From assembly GCA_965227525.1 (NCBI GenBank), contig OZ245762.1, forward strand, positions 3,348,001-3,412,000: a stretch of 64,000 nt of DNA, written 5' to 3'. How positions within the stretch are numbered: the first letter of the stretch is position 1; each line of letters opens with the position of its first letter. The notes beneath the pieces were generated by a model. The model saw only the letters and a program-made list of their open reading frames with translations, was not told the DNA's origin and ran no database searches. Position numbers and translations under genes: made by a program. This document shows, piece after piece, positions 27,698 to 37,164 of this stretch. This stretch comes from Fulvivirga sp965227525. GTDB lineage: Bacteria > Bacteroidota > Bacteroidia > Cytophagales > Cyclobacteriaceae.

Positions 27698-27705
27698 TAA
27701 TTTTG
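27698..27705 (+). promoter_or_regulatory. -7 element placed for leaderless transcription of the GSCFA gene
   Basis: TAATTTTG (27698-27705) matches TAnnTTTG, and the ATG follows at 27711, so the predicted transcription start is at or next to the start codon. Confidence 0.6.
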
Positions 27706-27710
27706 TAAAA

Positions 27711-28682
27711 ATGTTTAGAACAGAAATTATTACCCCTCACAGCAAACTCAAGATAGCTCACAATGATCCTGTCTTCACCATAGGTTCATGTTTTTCAGAC
27801 TGTATGGGTGCCAAATTTCGAGATTTCAAGTTTAATGCATTAGCTAATCCTTATGGTACGGTATACAATCCTGTATCCATCGCTAACCTGCTTGACTATA
27901 CCCTAAAAAATGAATCCCCAAAAGAAGAAACATACCTTGAAAACCAAGGGCTATACGCCAACTATGATTTTCACTCATCATTTTCTGCAACAGCAAAAGA
28001 TACCGTCAAAGATCACATTGAATTGGCCATTACTCAGTCTAATAAGTTTCTAAACAAAGCCAAATGGGTCATAATTACCCTTGGCACAGCGTGGGTTTAT
28101 GAAAGAATTGATAATGGTGGCATTGTGTCCAATTGTCATAAGCTTCCAGCAAGGCTTTTCAATAAAAGACTTTTGCCGCAAGAGCATATTATTGCCAGTT
28201 TAGAACCTAAACTGACCAAGCTCAGAGAGCGGAACCCCGATTTACAAATAATAATTACTGTATCGCCAGTAAGACATGTGAAAGACACCTTGCAGCACAA
28301 CAATGTTAGTAAATCTATACTCAGACTGGTTTGTGATCGACTAACTAATGAAAATAGATTTATTCACTACTTCCCGAGCTATGAAATAATGATGGATGAT
28401 TTACGAGATTACAGGTTCTACAAATCAGATATGATCCATCCCAACGAAGATGCCGAAAACTACATTTGGAACTTGTTCGGCAAGACATATTTTGATAATA
28501 AGACTTTGGACATAAATTCGGAATGGGCCAAAATAAGAGCTGCTATTAACCATAAACCATTTAACCCTACATCTAAACAGCATCAGCAATTTATAAAACA
28601 AACGATTGACAAAGTACAGCAGCTAAAAAATGTGCTACCGATAGATGAAGAGTTAAATCAACTAAAAAGTCAGCTCATATGA
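27711..28682 (+). CDS. GSCFA-domain protein
   Basis: A 323-residue protein with the hallmark motif 'FTIGSCFSDCMGAKF' (residues 22-36; the family motif GSCFA is here GSCFS), followed by 'NPYGTVYNPVSI' and 'WVIITLGTAWVYE', and 'TVSPVRHVKDTLQHNN' and 'DMIHPNEDAENYIW'. GSCFA proteins are SGNH-like hydrolases or transferases. It overlaps the next gene by 4 nt (ATGA), suggesting a functional link with the YyaL-like protein. The substrate is unknown. Confidence 0.9.
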   Translation: MFRTEIITPHSKLKIAHNDPVFTIGSCFSDCMGAKFRDFKFNALANPYGTVYNPVSIANLLDYTLKNESPKEETYLENQGLYANYDFHSSFSATAKDTVKDHIELAITQSNKFLNKAKWVIITLGTAWVYERIDNGGIVSNCHKLPARLFNKRLLPQEHIIASLEPKLTKLRERNPDLQIIITVSPVRHVKDTLQHNNVSKSILRLVCDRLTNENRFIHYFPSYEIMMDDLRDYRFYKSDMIHPNEDAENYIWNLFGKTYFDNKTLDINSEWAKIRAAINHKPFNPTSKQHQQFIKQTIDKVQQLKNVLPIDEELNQLKSQLI

Positions 28683-30799
28683 TTTCGGGAAGAAACATAA
28701 TAGCAGCCTTTTTAATCATCTGCATAAGTTGCAGTTCACCTCAAACTAATACCCAGGAAATGGAAAACCCAACCACACATAAAGGAGAACCTAACCGCTT
28801 AATTAATGCTTCAAGCCCCTATCTTCAACAACACGCCTACAACCCTGTTGATTGGTATCCCTGGGGTCAGGAAGCATTAGAGAAAGCTAAGAAGGAGGAT
28901 AAGCCTATCATTGTGAGTATAGGTTACTCCTCTTGTCACTGGTGCCATGTAATGGAGCGCGAGTCTTTTGAAAACGACAGTATAGCTGAAATCATGAACG
29001 AGCATTTCGTTTCAATCAAAGTAGATCGTGAAGAAAGACCCGATGTAGATCAAATCTATATGGATGCGGTACAGGCAATGGGTCAAAATGGCGGATGGCC
29101 ACTCAACGTGTTTCTTACTTCAGACCAAAAACCCTTTTATGGCGGCACATATTTTCCTCCACAATCGTGGGCTCAGCTATTGACTAATATTGCCAAGGCT
29201 TATGAAAACAAACGCCAGGAAATAGAAGAATCTGCTAACCAACTTACCAATGCAATTGCAACCAGTGAGGTAATCAAATTTGAATTAGACCCATCTGATA
29301 AGCCCTTTGAGACAAGTATTCTGAAAGATGCTTATATCTCATTTTCAAAAAGTTTTGATCGCAGAAGAGGCGGGTTTGACCGGGCACCGAAGTTTCCTAT
29401 GCCGGCAAACTGGCTATATCTCTTAAGGTACTACCATTTTTCTGAAGATAAAGATGCCCGCAGGCAGCTCGAAGTCACACTTGATGAGATGGCCAATGGT
29501 GGAATATATGATCAGGCAGGTGGTGGGTTCGCTCGATACTCAACGGATGCAGATTGGTTGGTGCCACATTTCGAAAAAATGCTCTACGACAATGGGCAGT
29601 TGATGAGCCTCTATGCTGAAGCTTACACCGTTACGGGCAAAGCATTATATAAAGAAGTAGTATATCAGACCACCGACTGGCTGGAAAGAGAAATGCTTGA
29701 AGATGGCGGTTTCTACTCTGCACTGGATGCAGACAGCGAAGGTGAAGAAGGTAAATTTTATGTTTGGACATGGGATGAGTTTAATAACATATTAGGTAGC
29801 AGTGCCAAAATAATGGCCGACTACTACAACGTAACAGAAAATGGCAATTGGGAGCACGGCAAGAACATCTTACATAAAACTACCAGCGATGAGGATTTTG
29901 CAAAGAAAAATGACCTTACGCTTAAAGCATTTAGAAAAATGGTCGAGGATGCCGACATCAAATTACTCAAAGCCAGAGAAGAAAGAGTAAGGCCCGGACT
30001 TGATGACAAGATTTTATCGGGATGGAACGGATTGATGCTTAAAGGGTTAGCAGATGCCTATGAGGCATTTGGTGATGAGCGCTTTCTTAACCTGGCACTA
30101 GAAAATGCACAGTTTATTGAAAAGAATATGCTCAATAACAACCAGCTTTATCGCAGCTACAAAGGCGGTGAAGCTACTATCGATGGGTATCTGGAAGACT
30201 ATGCTTTTGTCATAGATGGTCTTATCGCGCTTTATCAGATCACATTTGATGAGCATTGGCTCTCTTTGGCCAAATCACTTACTGACTATTCGTTAGAGCA
30301 TTTTTATGACGAAGAAGAAGGCATGTTTTACTTTACAGATGATAGCTCTCAAAAGCTCATCGCCCGAAAAAAAGAAGTCTTTGACAACGTAATACCAGCC
30401 TCAAACTCACAAATGGCGACTAACCTGTACCTTTTAGGCGTGATTTATGATAACCCCGATTACCAGGATAAGTCCAAAAACATGCTTTCACGTATGTCTA
30501 ATCTCATAAGCGACCAGATCGCCTATCTATCAAACTGGGCGATATTATATAGCTACATGGCCACACCAACTGCCGAAATTTCCATAGTCGGTAGTGATGC
30601 TTTTGAATTGAGAGACGGAATATTCAAAACATACCATCCTAACAAAGTAGTTATGGGAGCAAAAGACTCAAGTAACCTTCCTCTGATGAAAGGAAAGTAC
30701 CCTGTTAATGAGCAATCCACCATTTATGTTTGTTATAATAAAACATGCAAACTACCAGTGCATAATGTCTCCGAAGCATTGGAACAATTGAAAAAGTAA
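28679..30799 (+). CDS. YyaL/DUF255 thioredoxin-domain protein with lipoprotein signal
   Basis: A 706-residue protein. It has a lipoprotein-type signal peptide (ICISCS, Cys18), then the DUF255 thioredoxin-like domain with 'YSSCHWCHVMERESF' (C86 and C89 CxxC) and 'DREERPDVDQIYMDAVQAMGQNGGWPLNVFLTSD'. The rest is an (alpha/alpha)6 glycosidase-like toroid (GGFDRAPKFPMP, YDQAGGGFARYSTDADWLVPHFEKMLYDN). The family occurs from bacteria to mammals (SPATA20). The enzymatic role is unresolved. Most bacterial members lack a signal peptide, so this may be a periplasmic variant. It is coupled to the GSCFA gene. Confidence 0.92.
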   Translation: MISGRNIIAAFLIICISCSSPQTNTQEMENPTTHKGEPNRLINASSPYLQQHAYNPVDWYPWGQEALEKAKKEDKPIIVSIGYSSCHWCHVMERESFENDSIAEIMNEHFVSIKVDREERPDVDQIYMDAVQAMGQNGGWPLNVFLTSDQKPFYGGTYFPPQSWAQLLTNIAKAYENKRQEIEESANQLTNAIATSEVIKFELDPSDKPFETSILKDAYISFSKSFDRRRGGFDRAPKFPMPANWLYLLRYYHFSEDKDARRQLEVTLDEMANGGIYDQAGGGFARYSTDADWLVPHFEKMLYDNGQLMSLYAEAYTVTGKALYKEVVYQTTDWLEREMLEDGGFYSALDADSEGEEGKFYVWTWDEFNNILGSSAKIMADYYNVTENGNWEHGKNILHKTTSDEDFAKKNDLTLKAFRKMVEDADIKLLKAREERVRPGLDDKILSGWNGLMLKGLADAYEAFGDERFLNLALENAQFIEKNMLNNNQLYRSYKGGEATIDGYLEDYAFVIDGLIALYQITFDEHWLSLAKSLTDYSLEHFYDEEEGMFYFTDDSSQKLIARKKEVFDNVIPASNSQMATNLYLLGVIYDNPDYQDKSKNMLSRMSNLISDQIAYLSNWAILYSYMATPTAEISIVGSDAFELRDGIFKTYHPNKVVMGAKDSSNLPLMKGKYPVNEQSTIYVCYNKTCKLPVHNVSEALEQLKK

Positions 30800-30800
30800 A

Positions 30801-31478
30801 ATGTCTACCATCGAAGAAAAGCCACTTATTGAGGGTAAGCATCATATCGAAGCTTATCTCATCAAAGGTGAGAGGCAAACAATTGAGTTTAAGCAGCGGC
30901 TTACCAAGCCACAGAAAATTGCTAAAACCATTACTTCTCTCGCCAATACAGATGGTGGTATCCTCATGGTAGGCATCCGCGATGATAAGGCCATTGTTGG
31001 CATCGATGTAGAGCAGGAAAAATATATTCTTTATGATGCGATCAACCATTTTTGTGACCCTCCGGTATTTGTATCCGTTACAGAGGTACTGGTGACTCAA
31101 GACGATCATCCACACAAACCAGTAAGTGTATTAGTGGTAGAAATTCCAGAAAGCAACACAAAACCACACAAAGCTCAATTTAAACCTCATGAGTGGCAGG
31201 TTTATATCAGACACAAAGACCAGACGCTTATTGCTGGCACCAAAACCGAGCGTATGTTGGAGATGGATGAACCAGCTCATCTAAAAAAGCCTAAAATGAG
31301 TAAAAACCAACATCGACTACTTTCTTATCTGGCCAAAAATGACCGGATCACTCAAAAGGAATATGCTTCATTAGTAAATATTTCTGAGCGCAGAGCCCGT
31401 AGAGAACTCATGGAAAATCTTGACATTGGCATCATCAGAGTACTTGAGCATGAGCAGGAAGATGTTTATGTGCTTTGA
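30801..31478 (+). CDS. AlbA_2 (Schlafen-type) ATP/nucleic-acid-binding protein
   Basis: A 225-residue protein with 'RQTIEFKQRLTKPQKIAKTITSLANTDGGILMVGI' near the N terminus, the AlbA_2 pattern with ExK and the GGxLxxGxxDdG-type segment. A C-terminal winged-helix-like segment follows (about 165-225, 'RLLSYLAKNDRITQKEYASLVNISERRARREL'). AlbA_2/HTH proteins are usually transcriptional regulators or divergent Schlafen-type proteins. It begins 1 bp after the YyaL gene and may be cotranscribed with it. Confidence 0.82.
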   Translation: MSTIEEKPLIEGKHHIEAYLIKGERQTIEFKQRLTKPQKIAKTITSLANTDGGILMVGIRDDKAIVGIDVEQEKYILYDAINHFCDPPVFVSVTEVLVTQDDHPHKPVSVLVVEIPESNTKPHKAQFKPHEWQVYIRHKDQTLIAGTKTERMLEMDEPAHLKKPKMSKNQHRLLSYLAKNDRITQKEYASLVNISERRARRELMENLDIGIIRVLEHEQEDVYVL

Positions 31479-31516
31479 TATTTTTAAATTGAGGTATAAA
31501 TTATTAGACATGGATT

Positions 31517-31822
31517 ATGGAATTACTTATTGGAGCTGTGATCGGTATATTCATTGATGAAGGATGGAATCGATTAAAATTGACTATTGTCAAAAGAAGA
31601 ATCTATAACTGGTTAAAAAACAACACATCTCGGAAATCGGGTTATCATTTTAGATCTACTAGAGCTATTGCAAATGGTACTGGAACTCCTCCCAGCAAAG
31701 TAATTGAAGCTTGTTATGCATCCTCAAAAATTAGAAGAAACACAAAGGAAAAAGAGAGTTGGACAATTTATTTAGATTCAAAAGATGATGAGAACAATTT
31801 CATAGCAGAAATTTGGACCTAA
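31517..31822 (+). CDS. Small hypothetical protein
   Basis: A 101-residue protein with a short hydrophobic N terminus (MELLIGAVIGIFID) that could be a membrane anchor, then a basic region with RRIYNWLKNN and a winged-helix-like stretch (STRAIANGTGTPPSKVIEACYAS). I recognise no family. It stands alone 38 bp behind the AlbA_2 gene and 107 bp before priA. It may be a small DNA- or membrane-associated regulator. The gene call itself is moderately sure. Confidence 0.55.
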   Translation: MELLIGAVIGIFIDEGWNRLKLTIVKRRIYNWLKNNTSRKSGYHFRSTRAIANGTGTPPSKVIEACYASSKIRRNTKEKESWTIYLDSKDDENNFIAEIWT

Positions 31823-31916
31823 CTGTCTGCTTGCAATTAAAGGTCACTAATGTCCTTTAATATGTCTCTAAAATTCATTCAACGATAAAATATCATTCTT
31901 TTATCAAGCCATTTCC

Positions 31917-31924
31917 TATTTTTG
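31917..31924 (+). promoter_or_regulatory. -7 element at the priA start
   Basis: TATTTTTG (31917-31924) is a perfect TAnnTTTG, and the ATG follows at 31930. The predicted transcription start coincides with or is one base from the start codon. No clear -33 TTTG is visible. Confidence 0.6.
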
Positions 31925-31929
31925 GCAGC

Positions 31930-34446
31930 ATGTCACAACTAGAGTTCAACGCTACATCTGAAGATACACGCACCACACTTTTTGCGGATATTGTGCTTCC
32001 GGTACCTATACCAAAGATGTTTACATACCGGGTGCCATATGACCTCAACGAGGCAGTAGAAATTGGAAGCAGAGTGATCGTACAGTTTGGCTCCAGGAAG
32101 ATACTTACAGGTGTCATTGGCAGAATTCATGAGACTCCACCAGCAAAATATGAGGCCAAATACATTTTAGAGTTGCTCGACACCACCCCTATCATGCAAC
32201 AACTGCAAATAAATCTGATGGAGTGGATCGCCTCTTACTACATGTGTACCATCGGTGAGGTGCTTAATGTAGCCATGCCTTCAGGCTTAAAGCTAAGTAG
32301 TGAATCCAGAGTGCAACTACATCCTCATTTCGATTATTACGCATCTGATGTTTCTTTTAATGAAGCTGAAGCCATATTAATCGAGGCATTATTGAAAAAT
32401 GACTCCCTTACTTACAGTGAGGTAAGCGACCTATTGAAAGTAAAAACTGTTTATAGCTTAATCAAAACATTAGTAGCTAAAGAGGCTGTAATTATTTTTG
32501 AGGAGGTTAAAGAAAAGTATAAACCCAGAAAAGAGAAACGCATCAGACTCTCACCAGATTTAGCCAAGAATCAAGAGCAACTGGAAACAGTTTTTGAGTC
32601 TATCTCAGGTAAAGAAAAACAGGAGGAAGTACTTCTTTACTACCTGCAGCATATCCCTGTTTACAACACCCCTGAGCTTAATCAAAAAGGATTGATAAAA
32701 AGTCAATTCACCGAAGCCGGCCTTTCCCCTTCTTCTATTAAAACACTTGTCAAAAATGGTGTATTAGAAGAGTTTGAAATCATTATTTCACGATTTGAAA
32801 ACTACACTGAATCATTAAAAGAAATAACTCTTTCAGAAGAACAAGAAGTAGCCAAAGAGGCCATACACAAGTCCTTTAACTCACATAATACGGTTTTACT
32901 TCATGGCATTACCGGAAGCGGTAAAACTGAGATCTACATTAAGCTTATTGAAGAGGCACTGGAGAGTGGTAATCAGGCATTATATCTGTTGCCGGAAATC
33001 GCACTAACAACGCAAATAGTAGTTCGGCTCAAAAAAGTATTTGGTGACAAAATGGGTGTCTACCATTCAAAGTTTTCCGACAACGAACGCGTTGAAGTAT
33101 GGAAAGGTGTGTTGTCAGGGCGATATCAGTTTGTAGTTGGTGTACGCTCCTCCGTATTTCTGCCTTTTGATAACCTAGGTCTTATAATAGTGGATGAAGA
33201 GCATGAATCATCTTACAAGCAATATGATCCGGCACCGAGATACAATGCTAAGGACGTAGCTCAGGTTATCGCCAAACAACAGCATGCCAAAGTATTACTT
33301 GGGTCAGCCACTCCAGCTATTGAAACCTACTACCTCGCACAGCAAGGTAAGTTTGGTCTGGTTCAACTTGATAAGAGATACGGATCCGGGGCCTTGCCCA
33401 GGTTCGAAATAGCCGATATGACCAGAGAGCGTGCCAAGAAAACACTAAAAGGTGAGTTTTCAAGTGTATTGATCAATGCTATTGAAAAGGCCTTGGACAA
33501 AGAAGAGCAGGTAATCATTTTTCAGAACAGAAGAGGGTACTCTCCATATATATCTTGCGAGCAATGTGGCTGGATTCCAAAATGCACCAATTGTGCTGTT
33601 AGTCTCACATACCATCAATACAAATCCGAAATTAGATGCCACTATTGTGGTTATAAAGAGCCTATGGCCGCTAGTTGCGAAGCCTGTGGTTCTACCGCTT
33701 TGAAAACAATGGGATTCGGCACTGAAAAATTAGAAGAGGAACTGTCACTGCTTTTTCCTCAGGCTAAAATACAGCGCATGGATTTAGATACTACCAGGCG
33801 TAAGCACAGCTACGAAACCATCATTAATGACTTCGAAACTGGAAACATCGACATACTCGTAGGCACACAAATGGTAAGCAAGGGCCTCGATTTTGACAAT
33901 GTTAACCTTGTGGGCATTGTAGACATAGACCGTATGTTACATTTCCCTGATTTCAGATCATTTGAACGGACATTTTATCTAAGCACGCAAGTGAGTGGTC
34001 GGGCAGGCAGGCGTGACAAAAAAGGTGAGGTTGTCATTCAATCAAGGAATATCAAACAGCCTGTGCTATCACATATCATCAACTATGCCTATGACGTATT
34101 CTTTCAAAATGAAATAGCTGATCGTGAAACTCACGCCTACCCTCCTTTTACACGATTGATTAAAGTGACAATAAAAAATAAAGACCCCAAGCTTGCTCAA
34201 ACAACCGCATTTAAGCTCGGCAATCTCCTGAAAGAAAGTCTGGGACAATCCCGCGTACTCGGGCCAGAAGAACCTGTTATTTCTAAAATAAGAAATGAGT
34301 ATTTAAGAGAAATATGGATAAAACTTGAACGTAATAAAATAGACCTGACAAAAGCTAAAAAGCTCATTGAGTCACTCGCTCTGGAAATAACGACCGAAAA
34401 AGCATTGAAGAGCTCTAAAATTGTTTTTGATGTTGACCCTTATTAA
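31930..34446 (+). CDS. priA: Primosomal protein N', PriA helicase
   Basis: An 838-residue PriA that loads the replisome at stalled forks. It has the N-terminal 3'-DNA-binding region (ADIVLPVPIPKMFTYRVP), helicase Walker A 'GITGSGKTEIY' at about 326-333, 'VDEEHESSYKQ' (DEEH) at about 421, and a zinc-binding insert with CEQCGW, KCTNC, CHYCG and CEACG (about 540-590). Then come the motifs VGTQMVSKGLDFDNV and QVSGRAGR. Full length and intact. Its start lies 6 bp after a consensus -7 element, so the mRNA may be leaderless. Confidence 0.97.
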   Translation: MSQLEFNATSEDTRTTLFADIVLPVPIPKMFTYRVPYDLNEAVEIGSRVIVQFGSRKILTGVIGRIHETPPAKYEAKYILELLDTTPIMQQLQINLMEWIASYYMCTIGEVLNVAMPSGLKLSSESRVQLHPHFDYYASDVSFNEAEAILIEALLKNDSLTYSEVSDLLKVKTVYSLIKTLVAKEAVIIFEEVKEKYKPRKEKRIRLSPDLAKNQEQLETVFESISGKEKQEEVLLYYLQHIPVYNTPELNQKGLIKSQFTEAGLSPSSIKTLVKNGVLEEFEIIISRFENYTESLKEITLSEEQEVAKEAIHKSFNSHNTVLLHGITGSGKTEIYIKLIEEALESGNQALYLLPEIALTTQIVVRLKKVFGDKMGVYHSKFSDNERVEVWKGVLSGRYQFVVGVRSSVFLPFDNLGLIIVDEEHESSYKQYDPAPRYNAKDVAQVIAKQQHAKVLLGSATPAIETYYLAQQGKFGLVQLDKRYGSGALPRFEIADMTRERAKKTLKGEFSSVLINAIEKALDKEEQVIIFQNRRGYSPYISCEQCGWIPKCTNCAVSLTYHQYKSEIRCHYCGYKEPMAASCEACGSTALKTMGFGTEKLEEELSLLFPQAKIQRMDLDTTRRKHSYETIINDFETGNIDILVGTQMVSKGLDFDNVNLVGIVDIDRMLHFPDFRSFERTFYLSTQVSGRAGRRDKKGEVVIQSRNIKQPVLSHIINYAYDVFFQNEIADRETHAYPPFTRLIKVTIKNKDPKLAQTTAFKLGNLLKESLGQSRVLGPEEPVISKIRNEYLREIWIKLERNKIDLTKAKKLIESLALEITTEKALKSSKIVFDVDPY

Positions 34447-34481
34447 ATCAGCATTTACAAAACACAATCCAACGCAATTCT

Positions 34482-34489
34482 TATTTTTG
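34482..34489 (+). promoter_or_regulatory. -7 element at a GTG-start lipoprotein gene
   Basis: TATTTTTG (34482-34489) matches TAnnTTTG and ends 5 bp before the GTG at 34495, again predicting almost no leader. Confidence 0.55.
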
Positions 34490-34494
34490 CAGCC

Positions 34495-35139
34495 GTGAAA
34501 AAAATCACTGACATATTATTACTCCTGTGTTTTACCTTCTTTGTATTAATCAGCTGTGAAGATCAAGAGTTAGAGATAGATAACCTTTCACCTTCAGTGA
34601 GCGCCAAATTTATAAATGCGGATAGCCTGCAAAAGTTAAATGCTTTGATTGCCAACATAGATCAGCAAGTTGCATTAATTGAAGATAGCACTGCAGCACT
34701 TGATACACTGATTAGCAATGGAGACGAGACAGACTACAGCGCCAATTTCGAATCATTAGATAACCAGGAAGACAGCTTAAAAAGTGTTAAGAGCACGTAT
34801 AACAGCATAAAAACAACCATCAACTCAGGCTTGCTATTAATCGATCAAATAACAGGTAACGGAGCCGATGTATTAACTTTTGATGGAGACAGCCTGACAG
34901 GTTATAACCTACCACTCGATGTAAGATCCGATTTTTCCGAGTTGTTTATAGAAATACAAGGCATAGAGCACAGTGTAAACTTCTCATATACACGAGATAC
35001 TTTACTTTCAGAAGGGTCAATTATTGTTGAGGCAAACAATCTTAATATTACAAATGCTACCGGATTTGACAGCGTTTACTTTTTTTGTGACACCATAAAC
35101 TGCAATAGCAATGAAGCAAGTGCTACATTTTTCTTTTAG
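34495..35139 (+). CDS. Hypothetical lipoprotein, GTG start
   Basis: A 214-residue protein with a good lipoprotein signal (FVLISC, Cys19), an acidic early mature part (EDQELEID), a helical stretch with Leu/Asp/Ser heptads (about 40-110), and a C-terminal beta part containing two cysteines (FFCDTINC). It overlaps the following outer-membrane protein gene by 29 nt, so the two are tightly coupled. Such lipoprotein/porin pairs (DUF6452/DUF6048-like) occur in Bacteroidota; I see the resemblance in arrangement, not enough for a family assignment. Confidence 0.65.
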   Translation: MKKITDILLLLCFTFFVLISCEDQELEIDNLSPSVSAKFINADSLQKLNALIANIDQQVALIEDSTAALDTLISNGDETDYSANFESLDNQEDSLKSVKSTYNSIKTTINSGLLLIDQITGNGADVLTFDGDSLTGYNLPLDVRSDFSELFIEIQGIEHSVNFSYTRDTLLSEGSIIVEANNLNITNATGFDSVYFFCDTINCNSNEASATFFF

Positions 35140-35764
35140 CCTTTTGCTCATATTGGCCCTAAGTTTTTCGTGCTTTGCACAGGGAACAGCAGACTCTACA
35201 AAAACGAAGCAATCAGGCATAGAGCTATCATTTGACTATGGTAAGGTATTCACGCTTGCCTCTGACTTTGAGTCAAAATGGTCTGCCGGAGTCGGTTATC
35301 GATACAAAAATAAACTCATGTTATCTGTTAATGCAGGAATGGCGACTTTAGACCCTCAAAATGCTTTTGAAAATGGCACTTATCATTCAGAAGGTCAATT
35401 TGGGTCTGTCTCTATCAACTATATAATCACCATCAGGCCTGGTAATTATTTATATTTTGGATCTGGTTATGGTGTAAGCATGTATAAAGATTCTTATAGT
35501 TACACTATCTCAAATAGTATATGGCCTGACGCAACAACAACTCAATCGAGACAAGAGCTACAAGCAGATTGGGCCTTCATCAATATTGGATCTGAAAAAA
35601 GTCTTAGCATCAAAGGTTTATTCTTAGGTGGCGTTTTTAGTATAAGAAAGCTGCTAAATTATGATGAATTTGAACCTATAGACACCTACGCTATCCCAGG
35701 CTATGGGCGTACTTCAGACAGCACAGTACCTGCGTTGAATGTTTATATTAAATATTTATTCTAA
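35111..35764 (+). CDS. Small outer-membrane beta-barrel protein
   Basis: A 217-residue protein with a signal peptide (residues 1-24, cleavage after CFAQ) and an alternating beta-strand pattern typical of an eight-stranded barrel (WSAGVGYRYKNKLMLSVNAGM, YLYFGSGYGVSMY) ending with 'LNVYIKYLF', a terminal aromatic as in outer-membrane barrels. The start lies inside the previous gene (29-nt overlap). The stop overlaps surE by 4 bp. A DUF6048-type porin is possible. The function is unknown. Confidence 0.75.
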   Translation: MKQVLHFSFSLLLILALSFSCFAQGTADSTKTKQSGIELSFDYGKVFTLASDFESKWSAGVGYRYKNKLMLSVNAGMATLDPQNAFENGTYHSEGQFGSVSINYIITIRPGNYLYFGSGYGVSMYKDSYSYTISNSIWPDATTTQSRQELQADWAFINIGSEKSLSIKGLFLGGVFSIRKLLNYDEFEPIDTYAIPGYGRTSDSTVPALNVYIKYLF

Positions 35765-36531
35765 AAATCCCACTCGTCATTGAGTATTGATATGGCATGA
35801 TGTGCAGTTAGATCAAATTGACAAGGAACAACTGAGATGTAGTTGTTTGCGATCGCCCACTCATCATTATCTTCTCCCTTATCGTGATTAACAAAATTGC
35901 CTGCTAACCAAAAATATCTTCTTCCATTAGGGTCTCTGCGCTGATCAAACTCTTCCTGCCATTTGGCATTTGCCTGACGGCAAATTTTCACACCTTTTAT
36001 AGCTTCATTTCTTTTAGGAGGAAAATTGACATTTAGGGCAACGCCCTTAGTTAATCCTTTATCCAGTACTTGTTTGGCAATTTTCTTTACATATTCTCTA
36101 GTGTGCGTAAAGTCTGCTTCAGACGAGTAGTCGCATAGAGAGAAACCAATGGCTGGCATACCCTCAATGGCAGCTTCAATAGCAGCCGACATCGTGCCTG
36201 AGTACAACACACTAATGGCCGTATTGCTCCCATGATTAATGCCACTCACTACAAGGTCTGGTTTACGATCTTTTAATACAAAATGCTTGGCCATTTTCAC
36301 ACAATCAGCTGGTGTACCTGAACACTCATATGCCGTTACACCTTCGAAAATATCTGTTTCCTCAAGCCGTAGTGTATTACCAATGGTTATCGCATGACCC
36401 ATACCAGATTGAGGTCCATCAGGTGCCACAACCACCACATCACCTAACTCCTGCATAATCTCTATTAGCGTACGAATTCCTTTGGCAGAAATGCCATCAT
36501 CATTAGATACAAGTATGAGTGGTTTTGACAT
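35761..36531 (-). CDS. surE: 5'/3'-nucleotidase SurE
   Basis: A 256-residue SurE: metal ligands D11-D12 (VSNDDG), S-rich 'GPQSGMGHAIT', 'ECSGTPADCVKM', 'SGINHGSNTAISVLYSGTMSAA' and 'EAAIEGMPAIGFSL'. It dephosphorylates nucleoside monophosphates and acts as a stationary-phase survival phosphatase. It is the last gene of a minus-strand group after ribBA and a hypothetical gene (9 and 3 bp spacings), and probably one operon. No anomaly. Confidence 0.96.
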   Translation of the reverse strand: MSKPLILVSNDDGISAKGIRTLIEIMQELGDVVVVAPDGPQSGMGHAITIGNTLRLEETDIFEGVTAYECSGTPADCVKMAKHFVLKDRKPDLVVSGINHGSNTAISVLYSGTMSAAIEAAIEGMPAIGFSLCDYSSEADFTHTREYVKKIAKQVLDKGLTKGVALNVNFPPKRNEAIKGVKICRQANAKWQEEFDQRRDPNGRRYFWLAGNFVNHDKGEDNDEWAIANNYISVVPCQFDLTAHHAISILNDEWDF

Positions 36532-36540
36532 AAATAAAGT

Positions 36541-37161
36541 TTATTGCTGTTCTTCAAAAAGTGAATTATAATAGGCTACAGTCTTAATCATATCTGCCCT
36601 ATTATCTACTCTTATGCGATTGGTTTTTATAAATTTTTTGATCTCTGACGATTTTTTACTCATTACTCCCCTGAGCAGGTCATTCTTTTTCCCTCCAAAT
36701 TGAATAATCTCGCCTTCATCAGTTAGAAAATAATGCGTATACACCAACACCAACCTGGTATAACTTCCGGCAACAGCATAAGGGTAATTTGCCACCTGAT
36801 ACTCCACGGCTTCTCTACTTAGGAGGGTTAATTTTCGACCTTCCAGTACCAATTCAAAAATGATGGGTGCATTGTAATTGCCATTTATATTATAAGGCAA
36901 TACATAAAATCTTCTGTAGCGATTCGAGGTTTCATCAAAAATCTCAAAATGTAGAAGCTTACGTGCCGTATAGGTTTTTATTGTTTTCTTGTTATCAGAA
37001 AACTGTACCAGATCCGTTTCTAAATTGTATTTAATCTGACCTTTGAGGGTATCTCCATTGACTAAAACCAGCTCTCCATCGTGCCAAACTTCAGAGGGAA
37101 ATTGGGCATAAGCGCCACAAGCGAGTAGCATTGCAAAAAAAATGAGCAAGGTTTTCTTCAT
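36541..37161 (-). CDS. Hypothetical secreted protein
   Basis: A 206-residue protein with a signal peptide (residues 1-19, cleavage at AYAQ) and a mature part of mixed alpha/beta character, including 'LVNGDTLKGQIKYN', a beta hairpin, and conserved 'RYRRFYVLPYNINGNY'. I recognise no catalytic motif. It lies between ribBA (3 bp) and surE (9 bp), so it is cotranscribed. Its role is unknown, probably periplasmic. Confidence 0.7.
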   Translation of the reverse strand: MKKTLLIFFAMLLACGAYAQFPSEVWHDGELVLVNGDTLKGQIKYNLETDLVQFSDNKKTIKTYTARKLLHFEIFDETSNRYRRFYVLPYNINGNYNAPIIFELVLEGRKLTLLSREAVEYQVANYPYAVAGSYTRLVLVYTHYFLTDEGEIIQFGGKKNDLLRGVMSKKSSEIKKFIKTNRIRVDNRADMIKTVAYYNSLFEEQQ

Positions 37162-37164
37162 TGG

